From Leptospira saintgironsiae (lineage in GTDB: Bacteria > Spirochaetota > Leptospiria > Leptospirales > Leptospiraceae): 64,000 bases of DNA. The stretch lies in the NCBI RefSeq assembly GCF_002811765.1, contig NZ_NPDR01000010.1:1-64000 (forward strand), given 5' to 3'. This document shows positions 1 through 8,871 of this stretch, piece after piece. How positions within the stretch are numbered: position 1 is the first letter of the stretch; each line of letters starts with the position of its first letter. The translations under genes were made by a program, and so were the position numbers. The notes beneath the pieces were generated by a model. The model saw only the letters and a program-made list of their open reading frames with translations. It had not been told where the DNA came from and did no database searches.

Positions 1-613
1 GGAAAAGGAGAAGCAGAAGAAAATCTACTCTGGTAAAATCTACGAAGAAGGTCCGCACCTGCGTTCCAGGTGTTCCGTCGGTAAATCCACAGACTTTTTT
101 ACCTGAAAAAAGAAAACTCCTGGTCCCGTCTTGATTTTCCTTTCTGGAAAGTTTAGAAAGAGGTAAAATTGATTTAGAAAATTCTAAACTTCCCCATTCA
201 AAATTTGTGAAGAAGGAGGAACATGTCCCTAAAGTTCTGGCACCTTCTTCCAATAAGGCGATAGGGGAGGCCTTTTTAGATCTTCCAAAGTTCTCAGGAA
301 GGAGAACGATACCAAGTCCAGTATCCAGATCTACTTTTTGGAAATATGCTTTTCTTCCCGCGGATTCTTCAGGATGGATTTCCGCAAATAGAGGAACTTC
401 TCCTGGTTTTAAAAGTGCGAGTGCAGTTCTTTCATCCAAACGGATTGCAGAGATCTTTTTCTGGTATGGAGTTCCTTTCTGGAAAGGATTATGATGAGAA
501 TACTTCCTAAAGTGGACCAGAAGTGAAAATTCTGAATCTGCTTTAGCTTCTAAATTTTCTAAAAATCCTAACAGTGAGAAGATTAGAAGGAATACTAATT
601 TATGAGATCTCAT
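1..613 (-). CDS. Exported protein, C-terminus cut off by window edge
   Basis: The reverse strand is open from an ATG at 613 to the window edge, giving at least 204 residues. The N-terminus starts MRSHKLVFLLIFSLLG and has a hydrophobic core ending near LEAKA, a typical signal peptide. The mature part has no motif I recognise, though stretches such as GLGIVLLPE are vaguely like the beta strands of chymotrypsin-fold proteins. The ATG overlaps the TGA of the upstream HtrA-like gene by 4 nt (ATGA), so the two are translationally coupled and probably work together in the envelope. By analogy with paired leptospiral protease genes it could be a second, possibly non-catalytic, protease-like protein. 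That is inference from position; the family is not identified. Confidence 0.72.
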   Translation of the reverse strand, partial: MRSHKLVFLLIFSLLGFLENLEAKADSEFSLLVHFRKYSHHNPFQKGTPYQKKISAIRLDERTALALLKPGEVPLFAEIHPEESAGRKAYFQKVDLDTGLGIVLLPENFGRSKKASPIALLEEGARTLGTCSSFFTNFEWGSLEFSKSILPLSKLSRKENQDGTRSFLFSGKKVCGFTDGTPGTQVRTFFVDFTRVDFLLLLLF

Positions 614-2079
614 TTTCCCTCCTTGGATTCGTCAGACTTGATATCGAATCTTTTTCTGACCCTTAAGTCTATTGTCCTAACAGTTTTGGCATCCAGAACC
701 AAAGGAAGTCCAACACCTCTAAATTTTAAAACTAAGGTTCCATTGGAGAATTTTTTCCAATAGTCTTTAAATTCAGAAATATTAGCAGGGGTTTTTCCAT
801 TAATGGATTCTAATATTTTAAAACGATAATTTAAATATTTAGAGTTAAGAGGATCTGGGAATAAAGTGGTTAAGATCAAATCTCTTTCCGTAAATTTGAA
901 AAGGTCATCCTGTATAAAATAACTGTAATGGTATCTGAGTGCAGTTTCTACTCTTTGGCTTTCTTTACCAAATAACGCACGGTTTACTGGTTGGAATAAA
1001 AGTCCTGCTCCTAAAAAACTTCTGATCTGACGATCTCTATACAATTCAAGAGAATCTGTTTTTTTTAGTTCTGCTTGGATCTTGAAGTTTTTTCCATTTC
1101 TATAAAAATACAGAGTCAGTTTTTGGCCTACAAAACCAGGCTCAATCAGATCTACGATTGTTCTCCCAGTAAATTCCAGAAGGCCACCTTCATTATTTAG
1201 ATATGCCTCATCTACCTTATACAAAAAATCATCAGTTTGCAAAACATCCGAAAAAGAAGAATTCGGATATACCTTATTCACAAGTACACCTTGCAGATTC
1301 TGAGGAACTCCAAGGTATTTTTTTACGGACTCAGAATTCCCATTTTGGAAAGTAAAACCTACGAATGGAAACCCATCGTATTGCCCGTCTTGTATATCTT
1401 TTAAGAAATGTTGTACCACTTCTGGCGGAATAAGATATGCAGTATTTCCTTGGATTTGGCTTACCTCGAAAATGATCCCCGCCACTTTTCCATTTTGGAT
1501 AGCTGGCCCACCTGAATATCCAGGAAGAATATTTGCACCTACACGGATTACTTTTCTGTAATCTAAGCCTGTAAAAGAATATCTGAGCCTTTCTACACGA
1601 TTGACGAGTCCATTCTCCAAGGTGAGATTTTCTGCACCCTCCGGATACCCTAACATCAAAAGATTACTTCCGAGAGAAGGGGATTCATCTGCGATTTCCA
1701 GAGGTTCTACAGTGGAAAAAAATTCTTCGTCTTCGACTGAGATCAAGGCTAGATCACAGTCGAAACCGATAAATTCTACTTTTGCGTTATAATATTTGCT
1801 GCTATTAAAACGTTTTACCTTCAAATACTTGGATTCTGAGATCACATGAGCATTTGTTAATATTCTATTTCCTGCAATAATGAAACCTGAGCCCACATCT
1901 CTGGACAGATCCTGGTCCCCGAATTCCAAAGGATCAGTTGCATCCGGATAAATATCGCTTCTAACGATAACAACACCATTCAATAATGTTTTAAGATCGG
2001 AGTTTCCATTTGTTTGAGAAAATACAGGAAAACTAAAAATTATGACTATCCCTGCGCGAAGTATCCAAAACTTATTCAT
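610..2079 (-). CDS. HtrA/DegP-like trypsin-fold serine protease
   Basis: Exported serine endopeptidase of 489 residues, probably periplasmic envelope quality control. A signal peptide (MNKFWILRAGIVIIFSFPVFS) precedes a trypsin-like domain at about residues 30-230. The triad is visible: His78 in TNAHV, Asp109 in DCDLAL, and Ser189 in GYSGGP, a variant of GNSGGP. The region after about residue 240 has PDZ-like stretches (GFTFQNGN, GVLVNKVYPNSSF) and may hold two PDZ units. I chose the ATG at 2079 because it is preceded by GGAG and starts the signal peptide. The longer ORF start at 2106 would add nine residues inside the upstream gene. It overlaps that gene by 8 nt and the downstream exported gene by 4 nt, so three envelope genes form a leftward operon. 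The exact orthologue is not assigned. Confidence 0.85.
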   Translation of the reverse strand: MNKFWILRAGIVIIFSFPVFSQTNGNSDLKTLLNGVVIVRSDIYPDATDPLEFGDQDLSRDVGSGFIIAGNRILTNAHVISESKYLKVKRFNSSKYYNAKVEFIGFDCDLALISVEDEEFFSTVEPLEIADESPSLGSNLLMLGYPEGAENLTLENGLVNRVERLRYSFTGLDYRKVIRVGANILPGYSGGPAIQNGKVAGIIFEVSQIQGNTAYLIPPEVVQHFLKDIQDGQYDGFPFVGFTFQNGNSESVKKYLGVPQNLQGVLVNKVYPNSSFSDVLQTDDFLYKVDEAYLNNEGGLLEFTGRTIVDLIEPGFVGQKLTLYFYRNGKNFKIQAELKKTDSLELYRDRQIRSFLGAGLLFQPVNRALFGKESQRVETALRYHYSYFIQDDLFKFTERDLILTTLFPDPLNSKYLNYRFKILESINGKTPANISEFKDYWKKFSNGTLVLKFRGVGLPLVLDAKTVRTIDLRVRKRFDIKSDESKEGK

Positions 2080-2968
2080 GAAACAACTCCGCGTCGGACC
2101 ATACAATTTTATCCTTTTCTACTGATTCTAATTTCAATTTTGCCAGGTAACGTGCTCCTTCTTGGAGTTCTTCAGTTGGTTGGTTATCCACTAAAACATT
2201 TCCGCTCAGATCGGCTTTGATCCTGATCCAGGAATAAGGAGAATCTGGTAAACAACTTGCCTGGAAAGAATAATACAAAGATTTATCCCAATAAAAATCT
2301 GCATCCTTCCCCAAATAAAGAAGAGGGCAGGAAGAATCAAAAAAGATCTCTTTTCCTTTAGGGGTGGGGCGATCTATCGGGTGTTTGGCAATACTTAAAA
2401 AATATTGCAGACTAAAATTCACAGTGGAGGCTTTGTCTACTAGTTTAGTTTCTGGATTGGACTTATCACCAGGCATTGATTTGGAACTCGCTGCTTTTAA
2501 ATTCTCCCCAGAAAATTCAAGCTCCCAATAAACAACTTTGCCTAACTTAACTGGGCCTTTCACTCTGAAGGAATCGATTTTTTCAGGAGAGCGTAATCTT
2601 TCTTCTCCCGAATAAAAGAAACCATTCAGTTTTTTTCCAGGACAATCCAAATAAAGAACCTGTAATTCTTCCATTTCAGGAAGAGATCTGAACTTACACT
2701 CGCCAATATGAACGGTTCCATGTTGTTTGAACCATTCTTTCAAAGGCCTCGCGTCTTTTTCTTTGGAGTATTTTCTCCAAGCTTCCTGAAATTCTTTCTC
2801 AGCAAAGTCTCCAATCCGGGAATTTGTCTTTTGGAGCTGAGCTTCTTCTGCGAAACTTCCAGAATCCGGAATAAAAACGGAAAAAAACAATAAAACTCCC
2901 AGGCTCACAAAAGAAAGAAGGAGTCTTTTCGTTCTTAAATGGAAAATATTCTGCATCGGGGAAAACAT
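2072..2968 (-). CDS. Exported protein of unknown function
   Basis: 298 residues. A charged N-terminus is followed by a hydrophobic stretch (LLLSFVSLGVLLFFSVF), a signal peptide or single anchor at about residues 15-35. The mature part is rich in Lys, Glu and Ser and has three widely spaced Cys (GECKF, LDCPG, SSCPL) that could form disulfides. I recognise no family. Translation could begin at the ATG at 2968 or at a second ATG at 2956; neither has a strong ribosome binding site. It is first in a leftward run with the HtrA-like protease (8-nt overlap) and the exported protein beyond it, so a shared envelope role is likely. Function unknown. Confidence 0.72.
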   Translation of the reverse strand: MFSPMQNIFHLRTKRLLLSFVSLGVLLFFSVFIPDSGSFAEEAQLQKTNSRIGDFAEKEFQEAWRKYSKEKDARPLKEWFKQHGTVHIGECKFRSLPEMEELQVLYLDCPGKKLNGFFYSGEERLRSPEKIDSFRVKGPVKLGKVVYWELEFSGENLKAASSKSMPGDKSNPETKLVDKASTVNFSLQYFLSIAKHPIDRPTPKGKEIFFDSSCPLLYLGKDADFYWDKSLYYSFQASCLPDSPYSWIRIKADLSGNVLVDNQPTEELQEGARYLAKLKLESVEKDKIVWSDAELFHE

Positions 2969-3150
2969 TCTTAATTATTATCGGTTCGGGAAAAAGCGGA
3001 TTTGACAGATCTGAAAATAGAAGAGGAATTTCCGTAGAATTCTTATGATTATGTCTCGAAATTCCAAGAATACCAAAAAAAAGTTAAACTCTTAAACGGG
3101 ACTCTGGAATATGGTTAAAACTAAGAGTAAAAAATATAACGGTATTCATC

Positions 3151-4002
3151 TTGTCTCACTGGAGTTTTCTTAAAACCGACCTGAACGAAAAGCAGGACTT
3201 ATTCATCGATTGTCGCTCCCAAGCGCAATATCAGGAATCCACCTTAAAGGGTGCGTATTATTTTCCATTCGTCAAAAAGGCTTTTGCTTCTGATCCGGAC
3301 TCTTCCAAAAAATTATTGGGCCCGATCGAAGAGATACTTGCTATCGCTAAAAAAGAAGAGAAGTCCAGAATTTTGGTTTTCGACGAAGGAATGGGGATGT
3401 TCGCATCCAGACTCGTTTTCCTATTGAGATGCGCAGGTTTTCAAAATGCGTTTTTGATAGGACAACGTTGGCCTGTGGATGGAGCAAAGGAAAAAGGTTC
3501 TAAAGAATTAGATATAGGTCCTTCTTCCAAAGTCCGTAAACTGGAAGGAGTGATAGATAAAGCTTTCTTAGAAAAGAACCTGACTAGACTCCAAATTTTC
3601 GATACTCGCACACCAGAAGAATACGATGGGAAACTTCCACGTTTGACTGCTCCTGAACCAGGAAGTCTTTGCGGAAGATTGCCAGGTGCTTTCCTTTGGG
3701 ATTGGAGAATGTTGTATGACGCGAACGGTGAGCTCGTGGACAAAACCTTCTTCAATAAAAAGTTAAGAGGTTTCCCTTTCATGCCAGAAAGGACCACTGT
3801 TATCTATGATTATAACGGAGCAAGATCGTCCTTGCTCGCAATGATGCTCAAAGAAGTAGGATACAACGACGTGAACGTTTATGTTGGTTCTTGGTTTGAA
3901 TGGAGAAAATCCAATCTACCTAAACAAGCAGCGAATATTTACGGACAGACTGGGGCAGGAGCTTCTGCACCAAGAGTCGGCGGTGTAGACAGAAAAAGTT
4001 AA
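3151..4002 (+). CDS. Two-domain rhodanese-like protein lacking both catalytic cysteines
   Basis: 283 residues with two rhodanese folds, as in thiosulfate and mercaptopyruvate sulfurtransferases. Domain 1 starts at [12 protein letters not shown] and domain 2 at [14 protein letters not shown]. In active enzymes the second active-site loop is CxxGxR/T. Here it is D-Y-N-G-A-R-S-S with Asp220 at the Cys position, and the equivalent loop in domain 1 has Asp78 (DEGMGMFAS). Persulfide chemistry at the usual site is therefore unlikely. The C-terminus resembles the family (VYVGSWFEW), so the fold is secure. The only plausible start is a TTG without a clear ribosome binding site: the frame is closed by a stop at 3085 and has no ATG or GTG. 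It may be a binding or regulatory rhodanese. Confidence 0.85.
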   Translation: MSHWSFLKTDLNEKQDLFIDCRSQAQYQESTLKGAYYFPFVKKAFASDPDSSKKLLGPIEEILAIAKKEEKSRILVFDEGMGMFASRLVFLLRCAGFQNAFLIGQRWPVDGAKEKGSKELDIGPSSKVRKLEGVIDKAFLEKNLTRLQIFDTRTPEEYDGKLPRLTAPEPGSLCGRLPGAFLWDWRMLYDANGELVDKTFFNKKLRGFPFMPERTTVIYDYNGARSSLLAMMLKEVGYNDVNVYVGSWFEWRKSNLPKQAANIYGQTGAGASAPRVGGVDRKS

Positions 4003-4064
4003 AAAAAGAAAGACTTCTAAGGCTTATTAAAAGAATCTCTCGTTAGTTTCTAAGAGGAATAACG

Positions 4065-6221
4065 ATGAGGTTCTTTTTTATTATCAGCATACTATTCGCA
4101 TTTTTATTGGATTGTGGATCCAGATTTGAAAAAATCTCTCCATTTTCCATTCCTCCTCAAGAATTCGATCTTGGCAACGGGGTCAAAGCTGTATTTCTAC
4201 CGACTGAACTATCGTTCATTACTTCCAAAGGTAGGATCCTAGAATTTTCCGTCCAAGATCCATTTCTTTCTTCTGCAAAAGGAGAACAGATCGTAAATTA
4301 TAGAAAGGCAACATTCAAGATCAAAGATAAGATCTTATTAGAATGTGGATCTCAAACGATTGAAAGTCTTGGATTAGAATCTGGTGCATTAATACTAAAA
4401 GGAAAACTTACCGGAAAAAATTGTGAGACATCTTACTCAATTCGATTCGTATCTTCTTCCAATTCCGGATTAGATTGGAAGGTAGAAATTTCTAACCCAG
4501 AATTAAATCGTACATTTATAAAATTCAAATCGGACGAAAGAGAAAGTATCTATGGACTTGGTGAACAATTTTCTCATCTAAACCTAAAAGGAAAAAAACC
4601 TTTTTTATTCTCTGAAGAACAAGGAGTGGGAAGGGGAGACCAACCGATTACCTGGGGAGCAGAATTATTAGAAGGCGCTGGCGGAAATGAATACAGCACT
4701 TATACTCCCATTCCATTTTTCCTCACTTCTCGAAACAGAGCATTCTTCTTTGAAAATAGTTCTTATTCAGTTTTCGACTTTGAAGAAGATTCCGAAATTG
4801 CAATAGAATTCAGAGAAAGAGGACTGAATGTTAAGTCCTGGAAAGCTGCAAATCCTAAAGAAATTCTAAAACAATACACTTCTCATACCGGAAGATTTCC
4901 GAATTTACCTGATTGGGCTTATGGAACCTGGCTTGGGATCCAAGGCGGAAAATCAGTTGTATTAGAAAAGATAGAAGAAGCAAAACAAGCTGGAAATCCG
5001 ATTAGCGCACTTTGGATCCAAGACTGGGTAGGACAAAGAAAGACAGTATTTGGCTCCCAACTTTGGTGGAAATGGTTTCCGGATGAGACCAGATATCCTG
5101 ATTTCAAAAACTTCGTAAAAGAATTGAACCAAAAGAATATTCAGGTTTTAGGATATATCAATCCTATGCTTGCTACAGAAGGGCCTCTATTCGAAGACGC
5201 GGTCAAAAATAATTATTTAGTAAAAGATAAAGAAGGAAAAGATTATATAGTCCAAACTGCGGGATTTCCTGCAGGATTACTCGATCTTACAAATCCTAAA
5301 ACTCGGACCTGGATCAAAAATATAATCAAACAAAATCTAATAGGTAACGGACTCTCAGGCTGGATGGCAGATTTTGGAGAATGGTTGCCTACGGATGCAG
5401 TATTATTCTCTAAAGAATCTGCAGAGATCTATCATAATCGATATCCAGTAGAATGGGCAAGGTTAAATAGAGAAGCCATCCAAGAAGCGGGAAAAGAAGG
5501 GCAGATCGTATTTTTCACTCGTGCAGGTTACAGTTATTCTAATAAATATTCCACTTCCTTTTGGGCAGGGGACCAGATGGTAAGTTGGGGAAGACATGAT
5601 GGGATCGTATCATCTCTGATCGGAATATTGAGTGGGGGAATGTCTGGACTTAGTTTAAATCATAGCGATATAGGCGGATACACTACCATCCCGAGTCCTA
5701 TTAAAGATTATTTCAGATCAAAAGAATTGTTTTTACGTTGGTCAGAATTGAATGTATTCACTCCAGTTTTTAGAACTCATGAAGGAAACAGGCCAGGGAA
5801 AAACCACCAACCATATTCCGATCCAGACACAATAAAAGAATTTGCAAGATACGGACAGATGCATCTCGCATTAAAAGAATATTTCAAATTTCTAAACAAA
5901 GAAGCAAGTGAATCGGGACTGCCGGTTTTACGACCCCTTTATCTTTCTTATCCTGAAGACAATAGTACCAGAGATTTACAAAACCAATTCTTACTCGGAG
6001 AGGATCTACTTGTAATCCCAGTTTTAGAAAAAGGAGAAGATACAGTGAAAGGGTATCTACCTAAGGGAGAATGGGAACATGTTTGGACAGGCAAAACATT
6101 CCAGGGAGGCGTTTGGATAGAAACATCTGCTCCAATAGGATCTCCTGCCATCTTCTTGAAAAAGAAAGGTATTTGGTATGAAAAACTAAAATCTGCACTT
6201 TCCACTTTCAAAAAGAACTGA
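4065..6221 (+). CDS. GH31 glycosidase lipoprotein, sulfoquinovosidase (YihQ)-like
   Basis: 718-residue family 31 alpha-glycosidase with a lipoprotein-type N-terminus (MRFFFIISILFAFLLDC, candidate lipidated Cys17). The catalytic Asp pair is visible: nucleophile Asp436 in WMADFGE and acid/base Asp503 in WAGD. The long stretch from GWMADFGEWLPTD through HSDIGGYTT to THEGNRPG resembles E. coli YihQ more than ordinary alpha-glucosidases, and the Tyr of GGYTT, a sulfonate ligand in YihQ, is kept. The YihQ RxxW motif that grips the sulfonate appears here as QLWW, so the Arg seems replaced by Gln. That alignment is from memory of YihQ. Substrate may be sulfoquinovose or another alpha-glycoside. No other sulfoquinovose-catabolism gene is nearby, and the gene stands alone after a 62-nt gap. 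Confidence 0.88.
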   Translation: MRFFFIISILFAFLLDCGSRFEKISPFSIPPQEFDLGNGVKAVFLPTELSFITSKGRILEFSVQDPFLSSAKGEQIVNYRKATFKIKDKILLECGSQTIESLGLESGALILKGKLTGKNCETSYSIRFVSSSNSGLDWKVEISNPELNRTFIKFKSDERESIYGLGEQFSHLNLKGKKPFLFSEEQGVGRGDQPITWGAELLEGAGGNEYSTYTPIPFFLTSRNRAFFFENSSYSVFDFEEDSEIAIEFRERGLNVKSWKAANPKEILKQYTSHTGRFPNLPDWAYGTWLGIQGGKSVVLEKIEEAKQAGNPISALWIQDWVGQRKTVFGSQLWWKWFPDETRYPDFKNFVKELNQKNIQVLGYINPMLATEGPLFEDAVKNNYLVKDKEGKDYIVQTAGFPAGLLDLTNPKTRTWIKNIIKQNLIGNGLSGWMADFGEWLPTDAVLFSKESAEIYHNRYPVEWARLNREAIQEAGKEGQIVFFTRAGYSYSNKYSTSFWAGDQMVSWGRHDGIVSSLIGILSGGMSGLSLNHSDIGGYTTIPSPIKDYFRSKELFLRWSELNVFTPVFRTHEGNRPGKNHQPYSDPDTIKEFARYGQMHLALKEYFKFLNKEASESGLPVLRPLYLSYPEDNSTRDLQNQFLLGEDLLVIPVLEKGEDTVKGYLPKGEWEHVWTGKTFQGGVWIETSAPIGSPAIFLKKKGIWYEKLKSALSTFKKN

Positions 6222-6285
6222 GTATATGCGGTTTTATTTGAATAACAAAACTTCTAAACCGTCTAAATAAAAGAAGAAGGGCCTT

Positions 6286-6699
6286 TTGTCAGAATTTACA
6301 GATCCAATTGTACTATTTGATGGAGTTTGCAATTTATGCAACGGTGCAGTAAATGTACTTTTGGATTTGGACAAGCATAAACGATTAAAATTTGCGAGCC
6401 TTCAATCTGAATATGCAGAAAACCTAATTCAGGTCCAAACCTTGGAAGAAAAAATCCGAGGTATAGACAGTATTCTTTTCTGGGATGGGAAAGAAATTCA
6501 TATCAAATCAAATGCAATCATCGAAATCTGCGGCAAACTGGGTGGCTTCTGGAAAATTTTAAAACTCAGTTATATGATCCCAAGACCGATCCGTGATCTT
6601 CTATATGATCTAATTGCAAAAAACAGATATAGACTCTTCGGAAAAAGAGAATCCTGCAGAATGCCAACCCCGGAACTAAAAGAAAGAATCTTAGGATAG
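6286..6699 (+). CDS. DCC-family (DUF393) thiol-disulfide oxidoreductase-like protein
   Basis: 137 residues. The N-terminus has the family hallmark DGVCNLCN (Asp-x-x-Cys-x-x-Cys) after a beta strand (IVLFDGVC), followed by KFASLQS and WDGKEIHIKSNAI, all typical of DUF393 proteins. The TTG start at 6286 follows a good AAGAAGAAGG site at 6272-6280. A conserved CRMPTPE tail adds one more Cys. Members are thought to be small thioredoxin-like redox proteins but the physiological substrate is generally unknown. A second, shorter DCC protein lies at 40592-40939. It follows the GH31 gene by 64 nt and may be cotranscribed. Confidence 0.88.
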   Translation: MSEFTDPIVLFDGVCNLCNGAVNVLLDLDKHKRLKFASLQSEYAENLIQVQTLEEKIRGIDSILFWDGKEIHIKSNAIIEICGKLGGFWKILKLSYMIPRPIRDLLYDLIAKNRYRLFGKRESCRMPTPELKERILG

Positions 6700-6703
6700 G
6701 GTA

Positions 6704-6782
6704 TTCGCACAGAGCTCACGGAGGACACAGAGGGCGTGGCGTGTAGAGTTTCCGATAGTATACTCTGTGTCCTCCGTGCGAA
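6704..6782. repeat. Inverted pair of a CACGGAG/ACACAGAG purine-rich element
   Basis: The 16-nt arms CACGGAGGACACAGAG (6717-6732) and CTCTGTGTCCTCCGTG (6763-6778) are perfect reverse complements around a 30-nt loop. The left unit extends to 6704, and the right unit, read on the reverse strand, has the same flanks minus nine bases. A third copy of the 29-nt unit lies at 8842-8870 on the reverse strand, about 25 of 29 identical. Between convergent or spaced genes this could act as a transcript end, but there is no following T-run. Confidence 0.7.
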
Positions 6783-7227
6783 CCCTTTCCTGTTCAACCT
6801 TAAAGGTTATTTTCTCCAAAAACTTAGAAAACCCGCACAAAATCTGGCCATTAAGTGCCTCACTTTATGTCTATTCCATCCATGTTTCCAGGTTCAGCCA
6901 CGACGAAACTTTCCCTAAATTTCTGAAAACTTTTCAGTAAGTTTGCATTTTTTCGGGACTCTATATGTGGCACCTCGCAAAAACGCAGAAAATCTATTAA
7001 AATATGCTAAAAATTGATAGAATAGGGATTAAAATAATTAATTTCATTAGGATTCGGTCGAATTCGTTTGATATCGTTAAATCCCCTGGATTTGGGTGGA
7101 GAAAAATCCTTGTCCCAAGATTATGGACCAGGAGGATAGGTTGAACTTTCGGAAATTTACTGCCGATCTTAAAAGCAATACCCGTTTTTTAAGAGAATTT
7201 TTGGCGGCGCAAAAAGGAAAGAACCAA
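6783..7227. other. Intergenic stretch upstream of the M23 peptidase
   Basis: Together with the inverted repeat before it, this is the longest gene-free stretch of the window if the peptidase starts at 7228. It is AT-rich around 7000-7075 and could carry the promoter, but I see no convincing -35/-10 pair. The peptidase frame is open back to a GTG at 7096, so part of it may be translated as an N-terminal extension. No other gene was recognised. Confidence 0.4.
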
Positions 7228-8013
7228 ATGAAAAGAAAAACTATTCTTTCGCTAGTCGGCGCATCCGCCCTTATATTCCTTTCCTGGAAATCTTTCGCAA
7301 ATACATATTTGGAAGAAGTAAAGGTAGATAACCAATTCATCCAAACCTATCAATCAAGAGAAGGGATCTGGATTGTTCCAGGAAAAGTAAAAGAATCCTT
7401 AGAAGATCTTTACCATAAATTCGGAACGTCAGAAAGAGAAGTTCGTCTTCTGAACGGCATCCATGATAGCGGAAAAATCCAAAATTCAGAGCCGGTATTC
7501 TTCCCTTATAACGCAAATTATACACGCAATTTACTATTAGAGGACAAAGGAAGAGAGATCTTCACCTCTGATGCCAGAGAGTTGATCTGGCCTTTAAGCT
7601 TCAAATATTCCAGAGTAACTTCCAGATTGGGAAGACGTTGGAACGCACTTCATGCTGGTGTGGACATTGCTTGTCCAAACGGCTCTGTAGTGATCGCAGC
7701 AGCTGACGGAGTGGTATCAGATTCTAAAAGAGATGGTGGATATGGACTGAGAGTAGTTCTTTCTCATCCTCAGATCAATGGGATCCAAACATTATACGCT
7801 CATAATTCTCTTCTTTTCGTAAAGCAAGGTGATAAAGTTAAAAAAGGGCAGGTGCTTGCACTTTCGGGTAACACAGGACACACGACTGGACCTCATGTTC
7901 ACTTCGAAGTTCGTTATCAGAACGTGGTGCTAAACCCTGAACATTATCTTCCTCCTTTCTTAGCGGATAAAGAATCCCAAGTTGCGATTGCAAAAGAAAC
8001 CATCCAACAATAA
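7228..8013 (+). CDS. M23 family metallopeptidase (LytM/NlpD-like), exported
   Basis: 261-residue peptidoglycan endopeptidase. A signal peptide or anchor ([20 protein letters not shown]) is followed by a LysM-like stretch ([35 protein letters not shown]) and a C-terminal M23 domain. The Zn2+ ligands are His and Asp of HAGVDI and the HVHFE motif near the end ([13 protein letters not shown]). These are the active M23 ligands, so it is probably catalytic rather than an EnvC/NlpD-type activator. I chose the ATG at 7228 because AAGGAAAG sits just upstream and the signal peptide starts there. The frame is open to a GTG at 7096, which would add 44 charged residues in front of the hydrophobic segment. 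The next gene begins 6 nt downstream, suggesting an operon. Confidence 0.88.
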   Translation: MKRKTILSLVGASALIFLSWKSFANTYLEEVKVDNQFIQTYQSREGIWIVPGKVKESLEDLYHKFGTSEREVRLLNGIHDSGKIQNSEPVFFPYNANYTRNLLLEDKGREIFTSDARELIWPLSFKYSRVTSRLGRRWNALHAGVDIACPNGSVVIAAADGVVSDSKRDGGYGLRVVLSHPQINGIQTLYAHNSLLFVKQGDKVKKGQVLALSGNTGHTTGPHVHFEVRYQNVVLNPEHYLPPFLADKESQVAIAKETIQQ

Positions 8014-8018
8014 TCACA

Positions 8019-8837
8019 TTGTTCTCTAATTCCGACTGGTCTTCCGAAATCTTTTCCTATTTAGAAGAGAACCTGACCGGTCGGAAATTCAAAACAGCTC
8101 TATTCGATTTTGATAATACTCTTGTCCGAGGTGATTTCGGAGAAGAAGTTATGTGCGAACTTCTAAGAGCAGGAGTTCCTTGGATCCAGTCACTTTCCCC
8201 TTTTTTTCCTGAGCCCGAAATTTCTGAAAAATTGGAAACTTTGCGTAAGACTGATACTCAGGCCTTCATGGACGAGATCTGGAAATATTACGAATCCAAA
8301 ATAGAGAAAGAAGGCTTAGGGATCGCCTATAGATGGTCCACCTGGATCTTTTCAGGAAGATCTGCTAAAGATTTACAAGATACTGCAAAACTTGTTTGGG
8401 AAAGGCATCAGTCGGATACGAGCTCCCATGCGGTCCAAGCATTTGCCCCTATGTCTGAACTTGTAAAAGAACTGGAGAAGATCGGGACTAAAATTTGGAT
8501 CGTAACTGCTTCTCCTGAACCTGTGATACAAGTGGTCTCAGAAAAATGGGGAATTCCTAAAGAGAATGTGCTTGGTATGAGACTTGTCGAAAAGAATGGA
8601 ATCTTAAGCCAGGATCTGATAGAACCTTTCACTTACGGGATCGGAAAAGTAGAATTAGTCAATCTTGCCAACGGAAACCAAGGATATGATATTGCATTCG
8701 GAGATTCAGAGAATGATTTCCCTATGCTATCTCATGGAAGATCCAATAGTATATTTTTAGATAGAGGCAAGAAGAAGGTCCCACCTACAGGGACTCTTAT
8801 CCAATCCGTGAAGAACTGGAAAACGATCCCCCTATAA
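8019..8837 (+). CDS. HAD-IB family phosphatase (SerB-like)
   Basis: 272-residue HAD-superfamily hydrolase. Motif I is FDFDNTLV, with nucleophile and general-acid Asp. Motif II is the Thr of WIVTASPEP. Motif IV is GDSENDFPML. The helical cap between about residues 45 and 150 and the TASPEP sequence match subfamily IB, which includes phosphoserine phosphatase and related small-molecule phosphatases. Substrate cannot be read from sequence. The TTG at 8019 lies 6 nt after the M23 stop, so translation is probably coupled. A GH-like role is excluded; the alternative is a phosphoserine or phosphoethanolamine/phosphocholine phosphatase. Confidence 0.85.
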   Translation: MFSNSDWSSEIFSYLEENLTGRKFKTALFDFDNTLVRGDFGEEVMCELLRAGVPWIQSLSPFFPEPEISEKLETLRKTDTQAFMDEIWKYYESKIEKEGLGIAYRWSTWIFSGRSAKDLQDTAKLVWERHQSDTSSHAVQAFAPMSELVKELEKIGTKIWIVTASPEPVIQVVSEKWGIPKENVLGMRLVEKNGILSQDLIEPFTYGIGKVELVNLANGNQGYDIAFGDSENDFPMLSHGRSNSIFLDRGKKKVPPTGTLIQSVKNWKTIPL

Positions 8838-8841
8838 AAAA

Positions 8842-8870
8842 CTCTGTGCTCTCCGTGAACTCTGTGTGAA
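8842..8870 (-). repeat. Third copy of the CACGGAG/ACACAGAG element
   Basis: Read on the reverse strand, this 29-nt unit matches 6704-6732 at about 25 positions. It fills the 34-nt gap between the convergent HAD phosphatase and Rossmann-protein genes. The position suggests a dispersed repeat that tolerates gene ends. Confidence 0.65.
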
Positions 8871-8871
8871 A

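Noticed and set aside
207..494. 95-codon open frame on the plus strand near the left edge
   Set aside because: The reverse strand carries the exported protein with signal peptide and ATGA overlap, a better explanation.
3111..3173. Short 20-codon frame overlapping the rhodanese TTG start, possible leader peptide
   Set aside because: No ribosome binding site or following attenuator structure was seen.
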